NCBI GenBank assembly: GCA_027943335.1
Contig: BSBK01003560.1
Location: forward strand, 124,001-188,000
Length of the DNA stretch: 64,000 bases
From: Chamaecyparis obtusa
Taxonomy: Eukaryota; Streptophyta; Pinopsida; Cupressales; Cupressaceae
Direction: 5' to 3'
Shown: positions 32,244-44,820 of the stretch, one piece after another
How the letters are laid out: each line of letters begins with the position of its first letter
Numbering within the stretch: the first letter of the stretch is position 1
Position numbers and translations under genes: made by a program
Notes under the pieces: model-generated
What the model saw: the letters and a program-made list of their open reading frames with translations, nothing else
What the model was told of the DNA's origin: nothing
Database searches by the model: none

Positions 32244-33030
32244 AAGATTTTTTTTGATCAGTAATATAATTTTGTATTAATAATATATCAAATGTTCATC
32301 ATTACATTGCTTTGCCACTGTTTCATTTGGCATATTCTTCCTTCCATTACAACAGTCTCAAAACTCTTATCTCCTATATGCGATTTAGTAATCTTTACAA
32401 GCTGCCATGTAGGCTAACATGCTATACTATCTACCCCAAGGAACCATTACAAATTGGGTTTCTTCGCCCATTCCACTACCAAAATTGGGCAACTTATAGT
32501 ATATGTTATGTATAAACTTTTAAACAGAACACGCATTGAACAACACCTGGATGCCAATTATCCCAACCAGAACTTCTGCATCGCCTCCTTACTCTCATTT
32601 GGAATGAACATTCCTCCTCTAGTGTCAATTCGCCTTTTTCTTACTCTTACTTGCCAATTTTGCTCCATCCTCCCCACCTTCTGCATTCTGGTCTCCCTCC
32701 TCCCTTCTTTGTTCTCTTAATCAGTCTCTGCCCTGCTTCAGCCTGGCGGACTTGTGCTGCCTCCCTTGACTGCAGATAAACTAGCAGCTCTTCCCAACCA
32801 ACCCGCTTCTCTTCAATCTGTTTTTCCTTCGGTTTGGAAGTGCTCCACACCAAGCAAGGTTGGAAACTACAGTTTGAGACCACCACCCTCCACGGTCCTT
32901 CCCCTGTAGCAAATGCCAACCCCTGGCTCTTCTTTCCCCAAGACGGGAAGCATTCCTCCTGCTTACTCTGGTTGCACACATTGTTTCATGACCATCAATG
33001 CCTCTTCTCTGCTTCCCAACTGTAATGCCC
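32244..33030 (-). mobile_element. Possible 5'-truncated LINE
   Basis: On the minus strand the interval ends ATTAATACAAAATTATATTA then CTGATCAAAAAAAATC, a tail like that of plant L1-type LINEs. Upstream is GC-richer sequence with open minus-strand frames that are Lys/Arg-rich (REAAQVRQAEAGQRLIKRTK) but no reverse transcriptase motif. No target duplication was found. Confidence 0.35.
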
Positions 33031-36000
33031 ACACGAAAAAGATTGAAGAAATATCAAGATTTTTGAGGGCGAAGATCACTCTTTAAGAATACTCTGCACA
33101 ATGCCAGAAATTAGGATCAATTTTAAAAATGCTCTTCATTCTCCTCAGAGACATTACCTCAGAAAACCTATCTCACACCGTCTTCCTTCTTGCTAACATT
33201 GGATACAACTTATCAGTAAACAATTTTCAGATTGCTATTAATGAATGGTTAGTGACGTCTGATGATGATACAAATGTCTGTGGAGTCTGCTGCTTTGTTG
33301 GGCTGCGGATCCATGAATTCTTAGCATATTTGTTATACTGCACATAAAATGTGCTGCACCATAGAATATATGAGGAATATTTAAATATTTTCTAATAAGA
33401 ATATCGGAAATATATGAAAGGCATGTGAAAAATATTATGAAAGGCTGAAGCTGCAAACAACTAAAATTTATTAGCTGATAGACTATATCGCATGAGGTTT
33501 TCACTTGAACCTTGTCTCGTGCTGTCAAATCTCTCCCGTAGCTGGTAAATTTCCCAGAAAACAAGCGTTGTGATACCTGTCATTGCCAGTAAATTTCACC
33601 AGAAAATAGGCAATGTTGTCTTGCGCAGGAAATACATTTTATAAATGCAACTCAGACGAAATGTGATTTTTTAATCAAATCAGATTGCTGTAGGTAAGAG
33701 AATATGTAACACCTTAACTGGCAACCATTATTTTGCAATAGATTTGATAATAATATCAAATTTTCTTTCAATGAATAAGCTTTGATTTCAAATATTTCAC
33801 TTGGCAGCATTCCTAGAATCCAAGTAACATATTTGATCTACTTGAATGCAATTTCTGTAGTTGGTAAATGCATTGCTGTTTGCAACTATTAGCCAGAATT
33901 TAAATTATGCCCAGGGAATCCAATTTGGGTTTTTAATTCAATTTTGAGGCTTAAAAAAGATAGTTATATTAGGCTCATTCAGGGCCCTAACCAGGCTGCT
34001 AATACGAACCCTATCAAATGAAAAGCAAACCAGGCTCTCATACATTGTAGATTTCAACCCCATTTGATGCCCCAGATTCAAACCCGGGCAATGATATTTA
34101 AACAAACAGGACACAATGTACTTAGAAAATGCTCAGTGCAACAACCTCATCAAGCCGTCAAAATACCAAATCAATCACTATCTAAAAAAACCCCTGAAAA
34201 AAAAAAGAAAAATCACATCTGTGATCTGCCTTTGCCCTGTGCCATTCCAGCTCCAGAACAGTAATGTCCACCAAGAGTTGAAACCATTCCACCTCTCCAT
34301 TTGGCTCCAGAAGTATGAATAGGTCTCTCAGATGCGGTATTCCAACACTGGGACTAGCAAAGACGAGAGAGTCTTCATGCCCCATCAGGTATTCTGCATG
34401 CAAGTTTGAGGCGATCTTTAGGAATATGGCATATTCTAAACTGCTTTTTGTTTTCTTTCAATTTTCTAATGGTTGGTAATTTTTTGTGCAAGTGTCTTGA
34501 CTCCTAGATTTTGGAGCATGCAAAAATTGTGGTTTATAAAGTGGTTACACTTTTTACAGTGGGGGGACTTAGTTTTCCGTTTTGTTTAGAGTTTGATTGT
34601 CCCTTATTTGATTTTGTATGCATAATTATTTCATCAACAGAATTTTTGATCTTGAAGATTAATGTCAGCAAGATAATGTACAACAGACATTGAGGGTCCT
34701 TCAGAGTTAGTATGGCACTCCGGTCAGATCATAGAGTCTCTTTTGGTCCCAATCTATGTAGTCTGGTCCCAATCTATGTAGTATGGCACATTTAATTTCT
34801 CCCAAACTGGGTGAACTCGATATTGGAGTTTAGAATTTAATGACAGATAATTGCCAAACTCTGAAGGAGCCATGTCTAGGTGTATCTATATTGTTAAAAT
34901 CCATCTAGGCCATAAATGGTTTTTCTCTCTCTTTTATTAAAAGACTATTAAAGGTTTGGACGTGTTTGGCCCACCATAAATAAATAAATTGATGCAGAGG
35001 TTTATACATCTGTTTTATCAAAAGACTATTAAAGAATTGTGATATGGCTTGACATGTGTTTGGCCCACTATAAATGATTTTTATCTCCCTTTTATATTTT
35101 TTGTCTCAGGTTTTTCCATGCATTTTAAAGATTTGCCTTGTTCAACTTTTCTCAACTAATATAACAAAAGACTATTAAAGGTGGCCATCAGAGTTTGTGC
35201 CTCTATAGGTTTTGCAAGGTCATGCTCAGTGTTTTAGAGGTCTACCTAATTGTCCTTTAGGAGAAACCATCTTCTTGACAAGATATTCCTTGTAAAGTAT
35301 TTCTTATTATTTGTTTTTTGTGTGGTTAAATGCTGATCATAGGTCTCCCACTGCTTGGAGAAATCGAAGGCGCTGGCTGAACTCCAGACAATGCACCACA
35401 GCCAAAAAATGTCTCACACTGATTTTTTTTGTGGTTTTCGTTCACAAAATGTGCAGATCATGAAGAACATGTGCTGAAAATTTTGCGAAAATCTGTTGTG
35501 TTCCGCTTTTTGAAATTTGGTCAACGGTGCATTCTGTGTGGAGTTTAGTCGCTTCCGAAATCGAGGGACCATAATTTTTATACAAATGAGTAGCCTCATC
35601 AGGCTGCTGATCTTTGGCAAGGTCTCCCAAATTTTAATGGTTTTGAATTTGTCAAGGAGGTTGCTATTTAGGTAATAAGGGAAGGGAAGAACTGATAAGC
35701 TCGTGGTTATGGTTTCCTAGAGCTAAATTCTGCAGTAGCTGCAAGATTTAAGAAGGATACTATTTTGATAGTAGATCCAGAAAAGGAAGTGACGGTTACT
35801 TTTGGTTGCACAGAGGCATCAGCTGTAACCTGCAATGTGAAAAAATAGTAGTAGTCATTTTAAACAAGTTTCCCCAAGGAATGTACCTGTAAACAAGTAA
35901 GCTTGTCATATGTGATTCAATCTTAAGCAACCTATACTTACAGATAAACAAATGCCTATCATCCAACCAACCCAACAGTATGCAAAAATGAAGGCAGAGA

Positions 36001-37210
36001 GTGGAACCAGATGTTTTGACAATTATAAGTATCTGAAATAAATGCGTTTCATTTTCTAAAAAATGGCTGCAGCTTTCCTTTGTCATGCTAGGTCATGAAA
36101 GGGAAAAGCACTCTAAATACAACTAAAAATGTCCTTTAAGTCTCTAATATAGTATTCGATTATGCGCTGGGCCTTGAGCATACTAGCATACACAGACCTA
36201 TCTATTTAAGTACAGACCAATAAGGAAAAGTTGAAAGCTGACAAGTTTTATAGAGCAGATGTAAACATCGTCAACATTATCTAAATATACAATTTATATA
36301 TGAAGTCCTAAACATGTCATTTAAGCAGTGTAAAAGAGAAAATCAGCTAACAAATGACATTGGACTTATTCATCATGTTTACAGAAGCTGATGAGACCTG
36401 TGTCGTAGAGAAATAAATATATAACGGCATCACTAAGTTCATCCTTTAATGCAGCACTCATAACAAAAATACCAGTTGAAAGACTCTTTGGGTTCACTGC
36501 CCTTGTTAGCTAGTCTCTTTTATTAATGTGTTTCTAGTTTAAATTTAGCTTGTAACCTTTTCTGTATATCTGTTTCTATTCTCAATGTTATTTCTGCTAG
36601 CTGAGATTTTAGGACCCTTTAACCTACTGTGGTCATCTGTGCACAATAATATAATTTATTTCTTCATTTCTCTTAATGGGCGTTGTAAAACCAGTGTCAA
36701 AATCTTAGTGGAAGTCTCATGCGACTTGCCTAAAGAATTGTAAGACCTGAAAATTGGGCTTTTTCCAGGGGCTCAATATTTTATATCATCCCAGCATTGG
36801 TTGGGAAAGAGCTCAATGTACAACTGACTCAAGAGAGGACAGCATGCACATCATCTCACATGCTAGCTAGATAATATGTGTACATTTTTACACGCATGTA
36901 TGACTGGGTAAATTTTATTATAGATATGATCAATAGATGACATCAAATGTAAAAGGGATCATTTAATGAAAAGATTTTGTAGGAACATGTCCTAGCATGT
37001 TGTTTGGATATATGTATATGTTTGTATATTAAAAGTATTAAAAAAATATGTTTCCAGCAACATATATGCACAACCTCTTCTGTTGCATATACATATACTT
37101 GTGTACAGGTAAATGTGACCTTAATCATTTTTTTTTAAGGCATATCTCTAGCATAGATGTATGAACTGATTAGTACATGTCAGCATTAGAAGAACTACTT
37201 AACCAGTGAA
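33031..37210. other. Intergenic, no gene recognised
   Basis: No domain in any frame. It contains a short duplication TGGTCCCAATCTATGTAGT twice at about 34745-34786 and a repeat cluster at 34908-35190 (listed separately). Confidence 0.5.
34908..35190. repeat. Diverged tandem repeat, about 100-base units
   Basis: AAAAGACTATTAAAG occurs at about 34938, 35017 and 35167. GTGTTTGGCCCACCATAAAT or its variant with ACTATAAAT occurs at about 34965 and 35054. CTCCCTTTTAT/CTCTCTTTTAT separates the units. Confidence 0.65.
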
Positions 37211-37215
37211 TCAAG
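37211..37215. repeat. Target site duplication TCAAG (left copy)
   Basis: Directly precedes the 5' LTR and recurs at 46806-46810 after the 3' LTR. Confidence 0.95.
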
Positions 37216-39541
37216 TGTTAGCATAATTGATACAGTGATGCTAAGTGTTGCATTGATGAAGATTTGTACAGATTTAATGATAGGTGATCAATTATGAGTT
37301 TGTTATTGATGTCAATTGATTGACTTGTTGTTTTTAGTTTGTTTTGATTAATGGCAAAAATAAGTTTTGAAGGGATCCAAAACCCTTTACAAAGAATAAG
37401 CTTAAGATATAGCAATAGGAGTACACCAAACACAATAGATCGGTCAAAGCAAAAGGCCACCATCCTCATGAAACCACCTAAAAGAACCCAACCAAAGAAA
37501 CACCCACACCGTTGCAAAAGATAAAACATTAGATCCACAGCAAAAGATACACTAACTATCTTTTTGACCCCTTCAAATGAGATCAAAGGGTCATGTCAAA
37601 AGTCGGAGAGAATTTTTTAGAATTTTTTCCTTTAATAGTAATTTAGCCTTCTTCAACACTAGCAGCCTTATTCTGCCAACACAATGAATCCAAAGATAGA
37701 GAACCAACCCCTAAAAGTGGGGTTGAGTCACCAAGAGAAATAGCCAGCGCAGGGCCACCATTAGATCTAGCCAAAGGGCGATCACGATATGGAGTAGTAA
37801 TCTCTGATCCAACATCTAATAAAATACCATCCCTTCCAACAAAGTTAGCACCCACTGAAACAACATAAAATTTGGTATCACCCAACGTAGAAAGAGAAAT
37901 TTCGGGTCCAGCAACTGGAACAGGGAAAGAGCCAGTAGCCCCAGCAGACCCTTCAGGTCCAGCAACAGGGACAGAGCCAGCAGCCCCAGCAGACCCATCA
38001 ATTCCAAGGACAGGGACAGGGACAAGGATAGGGATAGAGCCAGTAGCCCCAACAGACCCATCAATTCTAGCAATAAGGACAGGGACAGAGCCATCAGCCC
38101 CAGCAGACCCTTCAAGAACATTAATATCAGGACATAAGCCAACCTTCTCACCAGTAGGTAGATGATTGCTAGACATTGTGTGAATACATAATGAGTTGCA
38201 ATATGTTTCTGAAGTTCCTATTCTAATAGAAGATTATCTTATGTATTGTGATGTTAAGTTTGCAACCACAACTTTTGATATGAAGAATTGAGTTGGTTAT
38301 GTTTGAATGGAATCAAATCGGGTAATAGCTAAAACAGTTAGTGATAGACAATAAGTGATTGGAATGGTGTATCAAGTCGGTAAAGTGTTTGATGGAGCGG
38401 TCATAGGTTATGATTGATAACAATGTCTAGATACTACATTGAGGATTGCGACTTATAATGTTGATACGTGAAAATGCCTTAATTGACTGGAAGCGATATT
38501 GACAAAATGAATAGATAAACAAGACAGAGTTCTTGGATAGGTAATGAAGATTTGTGAACCAGTGGATAAATTTGAAGTGACAATAGGATTAGTGATGTTT
38601 GTAGTGAAGTAGTAAGGTAGTTCCATGATTTGTGGAAAGTGTGTGACTTCACATTGCCCGAGGTATGCGTTTGAGGTGGATTCTTCAAGAAGTTTCTTTT
38701 GGTCAAAATAGATTTTGAAGATGGTTCAATTTCTAAGGTGAAATCTATATGAAAGTTGATGCGGTTAGAGAAAAATGTTTTATGAGTTGTTAGGTACATT
38801 GTATTTTACCTAACATGATCTAGATCGTTCATATCTCAGATCTAGGGTTTATTTCAAGTCGGTGGAAGAAACTCTATATATTGAAAAGTTGAAAAATGAT
38901 TTAGTTGTTGATCGAGAATTCTAGAAGGGTGCGGTGACAAAGCAAGTGAAGAAATCAAGTGCGTTCAAGCCAAAAAAGAGTATAGTGTGTGATGAAGAGT
39001 TTCAAAGCTTAATAGGATCTGGTCATGCAGAGGCAGTGCAATGTCACAGATCATCTTATCTGTTGTTTCGCAACCATTGTAACAGTGAAATCCCTTAATT
39101 GGGAAGATCCTAATAGATCTTTATTGTAAATTTTCTAACAAGGTGACATTCGTATTGAATGTTTAAAGTCCTCTAACAAGGTGGCTCCTAACAGGACAAA
39201 GATCCTAACAAGTCTAAGGCAAATCCCTTAAGTGGGTAGCACCTAACAATGCTTTGGTAAACCTTTAATCGTGTAAGCTCCTCACAAGACGTATTTCAGA
39301 AAGAGTACATATTTAGTGGGTACCAATTCCCACATGTGATTTTTTCCATTTGGGTTTCCACGAGAAAAATACAATGTCTTCATTGTGTGTTTGATTATTT
39401 ATGGATGCATGTTTTGAAGATTTCTATTCATGTTAGTTGATGTTGAATGTTTTGGTGCATAAAGTTTAAAGAGTTTAGATTAGAGAATTTGTTGATTACT
39501 GATTCACTTCTCCCCTTTCAGTAATCAAACTTGTATTATCA
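37216..39541 (+). repeat. 5' LTR of copia element 1, with insertion
   Basis: Without the insertion at about 37350-38162 its length is close to the 1514 bases of the 3' LTR. It ends TGTATTATCA directly before the primer-binding site. Confidence 0.93.
37350..38162 (-). mobile_element. 0.8-kb insertion in the 5' LTR carrying a repeat-rich ORF
   Basis: This DNA is absent from the matching place in the 3' LTR (about 45420). TGATT flanks it on both sides (37345-37349 and 38163-38167) and may be its target duplication. The minus strand holds a 177-codon frame (38176-37643) that starts just outside the insertion. It has at least four copies of the motif (E/D)GS(A/V)GA(D/T/A)GS(V/I/F)PV, so it is Gly/Ser/Pro-rich. 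On the minus strand the 3' part resembles a plant LINE tail (AAGGGTTTTGGATCCCTTCA) but lacks poly(A). The class is uncertain: truncated LINE or other. Confidence 0.55.
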
Positions 39542-39543
39542 AT

Positions 39544-39555
39544 TGGTATCAGAGC
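39544..39555 (+). other. Primer-binding site, copia element 1
   Basis: TGGTATCAGAGC, the exact complement expected for the initiator tRNA-Met 3' end, two bases after the LTR. Confidence 0.95.
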
Positions 39556-39605
39556 TTTGGTCCTCTTGGTGATAAGCTTAATAGCTTGAGGGAAAAGATC
39601 TAAAG

Positions 39606-40530
39606 ATGTATAGGAAGGAAGCACCAAAATTCTCTAAGGAGAATTTCTCTACATGGGTAAGTAGGATGAAGTTGCATCTATCAAGCATTGGAGATCAAGC
39701 ATTGGTTCATCTCACAAACAAGTATGTTCAACCTATTGGAACCCTAACAGATGAACAAACAAAGAGAAAGTTGAAGCATAACTCAGTAATGATAGAAATG
39801 GCTAGTGCTCTATTTGATGTTGAATTTGTAGATATCAAGGATATAGATAATGCTAGACATGTGGGACAAGTTGATAACAATTTATGGCGGTGATGTTCAT
39901 GTTCATAAAACAAAGGTGGATAGCCTCAGAGGTAAATATGATGAAATGAGAATGGATGAAGGTGAGAATATTACACAATACAACTATAGGATAAAATAGG
40001 TTGTTGCTGCAATCAAAGGAGCTGGTGGACAACTTGCTGAAAATGATGTGGTAAGCAAAATATTGAGAACCCTACTACCATAATATGCTATTAGAGTATA
40101 TGCTATACGAGAATTGAGATCCATTAATTCTACAAATGTGACTAGATTATTTGGTTGGAAAGCTTGCTCCTTTTGAGCTAAGTAATTTTGATAACAATAT
40201 GCCTATAATAGAATCTGCATTCAAAGCTTCCCTAACCATTGGTCCATCAAGGAAATGAAAATAAATCTATAGCAGTTCTGAAGGAAATATGACCATGATT
40301 CTAATATCTTGTCTGAGGAAAGAGATCAAGATGAGTTGGAGGCACTACTAGCAAGGAGATTATCTAGAGGAAAAGGAAAGTACAAAGGTAAACTTCACTT
40401 AAAATGCTTTGCATGTAACAAAATTCGTCATATTGCATCTAGATGTCCTAAAAATGACAAGATGGATAAACACAAGAGATTTATGAACTTCAAAGACAAA
40501 AACAACAAGGCATGTTACCTAGCAGAATGA
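39606..40530 (+). pseudogene. copia gag, frameshifted
   Basis: It starts MYRKEAPKFSKENFSTWVSR, the gag N-terminus of plant copia elements. A frameshift lies near 39856, just before the expected W-D-K-L; the other frame continues DKLITIYGGDVHVHKTKVD. Stops follow within the later gag. A zinc knuckle CFACNKIRHIASRC (CX2CX4HX4C) is intact near 40410. Gag would form the virus-like particle. The upstream distance to the primer-binding site (about 50 bases) is normal. Confidence 0.88.
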
Positions 40531-41606
40531 GTGATTGATGAAGAATCAGATCAAAGAGATAATGAGGAAGAGTTTGAAATAGTTTTTGTTGCAGTCAAAG
40601 AACCCTCAACTGGTGCAAAAGAAGTTAATGAGGAAAAATCATTGATTTCAATTATGAATTACAACAATGACTGGATAATAGATAGTGGGTGTACACCACA
40701 TGACTGGTGACACAAGAGAATTTATTTCAATAGAGGAATGTGAGGGAGGAGTAGTCAATTTGGTAATGGTTCTCCATGTGTGGTAAGAGGTAAAGGTTCA
40801 ATAGCACTTAATCAAAACACCAATTGTGATGATGTTTATTAGGCTGACGGATTAAAGTATAACCTGTTAAGTGTTTCTCAATTGAATAACAAAGGTTTCA
40901 AATTGGAATTCAGTAATGGTGTTTGCAAGATCTTAGGAAATTCTTGAGAGTTGATTGTTGTTGGTGAACATACAAGAGGTAATCTATTCCGATTGAACTC
41001 TATTAATAAACACTAGTTATTTGCTAAAGTTGAAGATTGTTGGCTGTGGCATAAAAGATTTAGTCATGTTAAATTTGATAATTTAGTAAAGGTCAATAAG
41101 CAAAGATGTGTTACAGGTATGCTTACTTTAGCCAAGCCAGACAATGCTATGTGTAAGGAGTGACAATTGGGAAAGTTGACTAGGTCTAGCTTTACTAGTA
41201 AAGTCTATTCATCACAGAGCATTATTGATCTTGTACACACTGATTTGTGTGGACTGATGAAAACTCAGAGCTACTATGGAGATAAGTATTTTATCTTGTT
41301 TGTTGATGATTACTCAAGAATGATGTCTGTTATATTTTTGAAGGATAAATCTGATGCATTTTAAATGTTTAAGGTGTATGCAGTAAGAGTTGAAAAAGAA
41401 ACAGGTAAATCACTTAAGTGTCTTAGATCTGACAGAGGAGGTGAGTTTACCTCACAAGAGTTCACAACATTTTGTGAAGAACATGAAATCAAGAGACAAA
41501 TGTTAGCACCAAGAACACCCTAGCAAAATGGAATTGCTGAGAGAAGGAACATATCCATAATTGACTGTGCAAGAACACTTTTGATACAAAAAGGAGTGGC
41601 TCAAAT
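40531..41606 (+). pseudogene. copia protease and integrase, first part
   Basis: WIIDSGCT near 40672 is the aspartic protease active site (D-S-G), followed by a one-base loss before H-M-T-G. The gag-pre-integrase block (WLWHKRFSHVKFDNLVK) and integrase core follow: LVHTDLCG, FVDDYSRMMSV, SDRGGEFTS and GIAERRN near 41533 carry the D, D and E residues. Stops: TGA at the C of the HHCC motif near 41161, TAA near 41362 and TAG near 41521. Integrase is cut at 41606 by an insertion. Confidence 0.85.
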
Positions 41607-42548
41607 TGTCATGCCCATAAAAATCAGTCTAAAAATACACCAATTTTTTTTTAAAAGGATTAATTAGGTCCAAGTTTATGTTGTGGGAAAATAGGTGTCT
41701 CTGAAAAGACTCTGAAAAAATAAATTCTTAACAACCATTGGTTTTCAACAGGATACTAGCTGAATAGATTCAACGAGGAATCCTACCAAGGTAGTGAAGT
41801 TAGGATGGACGAATCTTGATTTACATACGGTGATGTCAACGAGGGTTATCTAAAATTCTCTAACAGATTAAGAAATTACTATCTTGTTTTATTAGAATGG
41901 TCCTTTACTAATATGAATTAATTAAAACTAAACTAATCACGATTAGTTCACCCTACTAGTTACATCAAGAATACGATCTAGGAAAGTCAAATTATCATAA
42001 TTTATCTTAATTATGATACTAATTAGAATTCAATATTAAGAAGTTTTGGTTAATTAGGTGGATGAACAAATTTGAAAAGCATTAATTTAATATTCATATA
42101 GATTTCATATGAGTAAAAGAATATTACCGGACATATATTAATTAATTAATAATTAAAATATATTAATTAGTTAAGATAATTATTAATTAATTAATAAACT
42201 TTAATATGTTAATATGTTAATTATAGTTTATTAATTAATTAATATATTATAATTATTAATTAATTAATAATTATATTAAGTAATTAACATATTAAAGTTT
42301 ATTAATTAATTAATAATTATCTTAACTAATTAATATATTTTAATTATTAATTAATTAATATATGTTTGGTAATATTCTTTTACTCATATGAAATCTATAT
42401 GAATATTAAATTAATGCTTTTCAAATTTGTTCATTCACCTAATTAACCAAAACTTCTTAATATTGAATTCTAATTAGTATCATAATTAAGATAAATGGAA
42501 TTGCTGAGAGAAGGAACATATCCATAATTGACTGTGCAAAATGGAATT
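41607..42548. mobile_element. Insertion in integrase with giant palindrome and duplicated target
   Basis: The insertion starts TGTCATGCCCATAAAAATC, an LTR-like start similar to the intronic LTR at 27447. After about 390 bases it enters a palindrome (42001-42495). Instead of a short target duplication, the integrase piece ATGGAATTGCTGAGAGAAGG and its continuation occurs three times: 41528 onward, 42495-42540 and 42554 onward. Integrase resumes as GVAQIFWRGP near 42618. I read this as a truncated LTR element plus an inverted duplication and replication slippage. Confidence 0.65.
42001..42495. repeat. Giant palindrome, arms about 213 bases
   Basis: Left arm 42001-42213 and right arm 42283-42495 are reverse complements with only about three differences by eye (GTGGATG against GTGAATG; ACCGGACA against ACCAAACA). 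The middle 70 bases are AT-rich and imperfectly paired. Both arms contain TTAATTAATTAAT runs. Confidence 0.92.
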
Positions 42549-44820
42549 GCAAAATGGAATTGCTGAGAGAAGGAACATATCCATAATTGACTGTGTAAGA
42601 ACACTTTTGATACAAAAAGGAGTGGCTCAAATCTTTTGGAGAGGACCGGTAAGTACTGTTGTCTATACCTTGAATCAGGTATAAATTAAGAAAGGTACAA
42701 ATAAAACACCCTATGAGCTATGGTATGGTCATACTCCTAGTGTCAATTATTTTAAATTTTTTGGAATTAAGTGTTACATAAAGAAGGATGAGAAAAATGG
42801 CAAATTTGACTCTAAGAGCGACGAAGGGATATTTCTAAGATATTCTACTAAAAGTAAAACTTATAAATGTTTGAACAAAAGTACTAACAAGATGATTGAA
42901 AGTGCAAATGTTAGAGTTGATGAATTTTCTAAGAAAAATGAGGAAGATAGCAAGAAGGAACCATAAGATTATGATAGGTTTGTTTATGTTCAACTGGTGG
43001 AAATAGATACAAAATCCCAAACACATGAAGCGGTGAATGATCCATAACTGGTGAACGTTTCACAAGCGGTGAATGATCCACAACCTATGAATGATGATGA
43101 AGGTAACCAAAGGGAAGAACTGGTACTACCAAGGTATGTGAAACTAAATCACTCTCAAGATCAGATTATTGGAGATAAAAATGTGGAGTGATGACAAAGT
43201 ACTTGTTTATTATCCGAATGAGAACCCAAAAATGTTAAAGATGCTTTGAAGGATAAAAATGTTAAAGAGGCTTTGGAGATAAAAATGTGGAGTAAGGTAA
43301 GAGAAAGTACTTGTTTATTATCTGAATGAGAACCCAAAAATGTTAAAGATGCTTTGGAGGATAATGATTGGGTTAAGGCTATGAAAGATGAATTAGAACA
43401 AATAGAGAAAAATAATACATGAACTTTATTACCTAGACCTACCAACAAGAATGTTATAGGTACTAAATGGATCTTCATGAACAAGCTAAATGAGAACATA
43501 AATGTGATCAGAAACAAGACAAGGCTAGTTTGCAAAGGGTATGCATAAGAATGAGTGAACTATGGTGAGACCTTTGCACCTGTTGCTAGACTTGAAGGTG
43601 TAAGGATATTTTTAACTTATGCTTCTTATAAAAGTTTTAAAATCTATCAAATTGATGTAAAATCTAATTTTTTGAATGGTGTGTTAGAAGAAGTATACAT
43701 CGAACATCCTGAAGGTTTTATTACTGAAAAAGGTAAAGACATGGTAAATAAATTGCATAAAGCATTGTATAGATTGCAACAAGTTCCAAGAGCATGATAT
43801 GAAAGGCTACATGCTTATCTTTATCATATTGGTTTCACAAGTACTAGTGATAATAGTAATGTATATCTAAAATTTGAAAAAGAAGGCAAGATATTGATTG
43901 CTGAAATTTTTGTTGATGACATAATATTTGGTGGAAATGAAGCATTGAATAGGTTATTTGCAAAAGAAATGAGGAAGGAATTTGAAATGTCAATGATAGG
44001 AGAAATCAAATTCTTTAATGGTCTTTAAGTACAATAGATGAAGAAAGGGATATACATCAGTCAATCCAAGTATGTGAAAGAGACTCTGAAAACTTTTGGC
44101 ATGGAAAGCTGAAAACTAGTGGGAACACTTATGGTCATAGGCTATAAACTATCTAAGGATGATGAATCCAAAGAGGTAATAGAAACTCTATACAAATCCA
44201 TGATCGGTAAGTTGCAATATGTAGTTTATAGTAGATCGGATATTGCACATGCTGTTGGTATTGTTGCAAGGTTTTCTTCAAATCTAAAAGACTCACATAT
44301 GGTTGTAGTGAAGAGGATCTTTAGATATCTCAAAGGAACTAAAAATTATGGCCTATGATATGGTAAGGATGGATATTTGTCTTTGAATGTGTTTATTGAT
44401 GCATACTGAGTAGTAATGTTGATGATAGAAAGAGCACAAGTGGTAGAACATTCTTTCTTGTTGAAAGATTAGTCTCCTGGACTAACAAAAAGAAAAATTG
44501 TATTTCACAATCTATTGTAGAGGTGAAGTATGTTGTTGCTGTTATTAATTGTCAACAAGTGATGTGGATAAAACAAATTTTTGAGGGAATTCATGAGGTC
44601 ACATAACCGGTTGTTATCTATTGTTATAACACTAGTGCAATAAACATCTCTAAGAATCTAGTGATGCACTTGAAGACAAATCACATTGCCATATAATATC
44701 ACTTTATAAGAGAACATATACATGAGAAGGAGGTAAGGCTTGTCTATGTGTCTACTAAAGAACAAGTTGTTGATATATTCACCAAGCCATTACCAAGGAT
44801 ACCTTTGAGTGTCTCAGAGG
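42549..44820 (+). pseudogene. copia integrase end, reverse transcriptase and RNase H
   Basis: After the insertion the frame gives KTPYELWYGHTPSVNYFK and SDEGIFLRYST, the integrase C-terminal region. Reverse transcriptase follows from about 43360: FAPVARLEGVRIFL, IYQIDVKSNFLNG, KLHKALYRLQQVPRA, and the catalytic IFVDDIIFGG near 43910. RNase H: YSRSDIAHAVGIVARF, YLKGTKNYGL and, near the end, VDIFTKPLPR. Stops occur throughout, such as TGA for Trp after VPRA and TGA for Trp after NYGL. A partial tandem duplication lies at about 43165-43350. Confidence 0.88.
43165..43355. repeat. Partial tandem duplication between integrase and RT
   Basis: AAAAATGTGGAGT, CTTGTTTATTATC and GAGAACCCAAAAATGTTAAA each occur twice, about 105-110 bases apart. 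Copia element 2 has this segment only once (ACATGCTTAGTTTGTGAATT near 55015). Confidence 0.75.

Noticed and set aside
33022..33060. LTR-like start TGTAATGCCCACACG
   Set aside because: No matching end (such as GGGCATTACA) with a target duplication was found within several kb, so no LTR can be called.
34060..34100. tRNA-like T-arm (TTCAAACCCGGGC on plus, GGGTTTGAATC on minus)
   Set aside because: No acceptor stem or anticodon arm pairs around it.
37816..38165. Leu-rich and Pro-rich frames in the 5' LTR insertion
   Set aside because: Other-frame readings of the minisatellite underlying the 177-codon frame; periodic triplet structure keeps several frames open.
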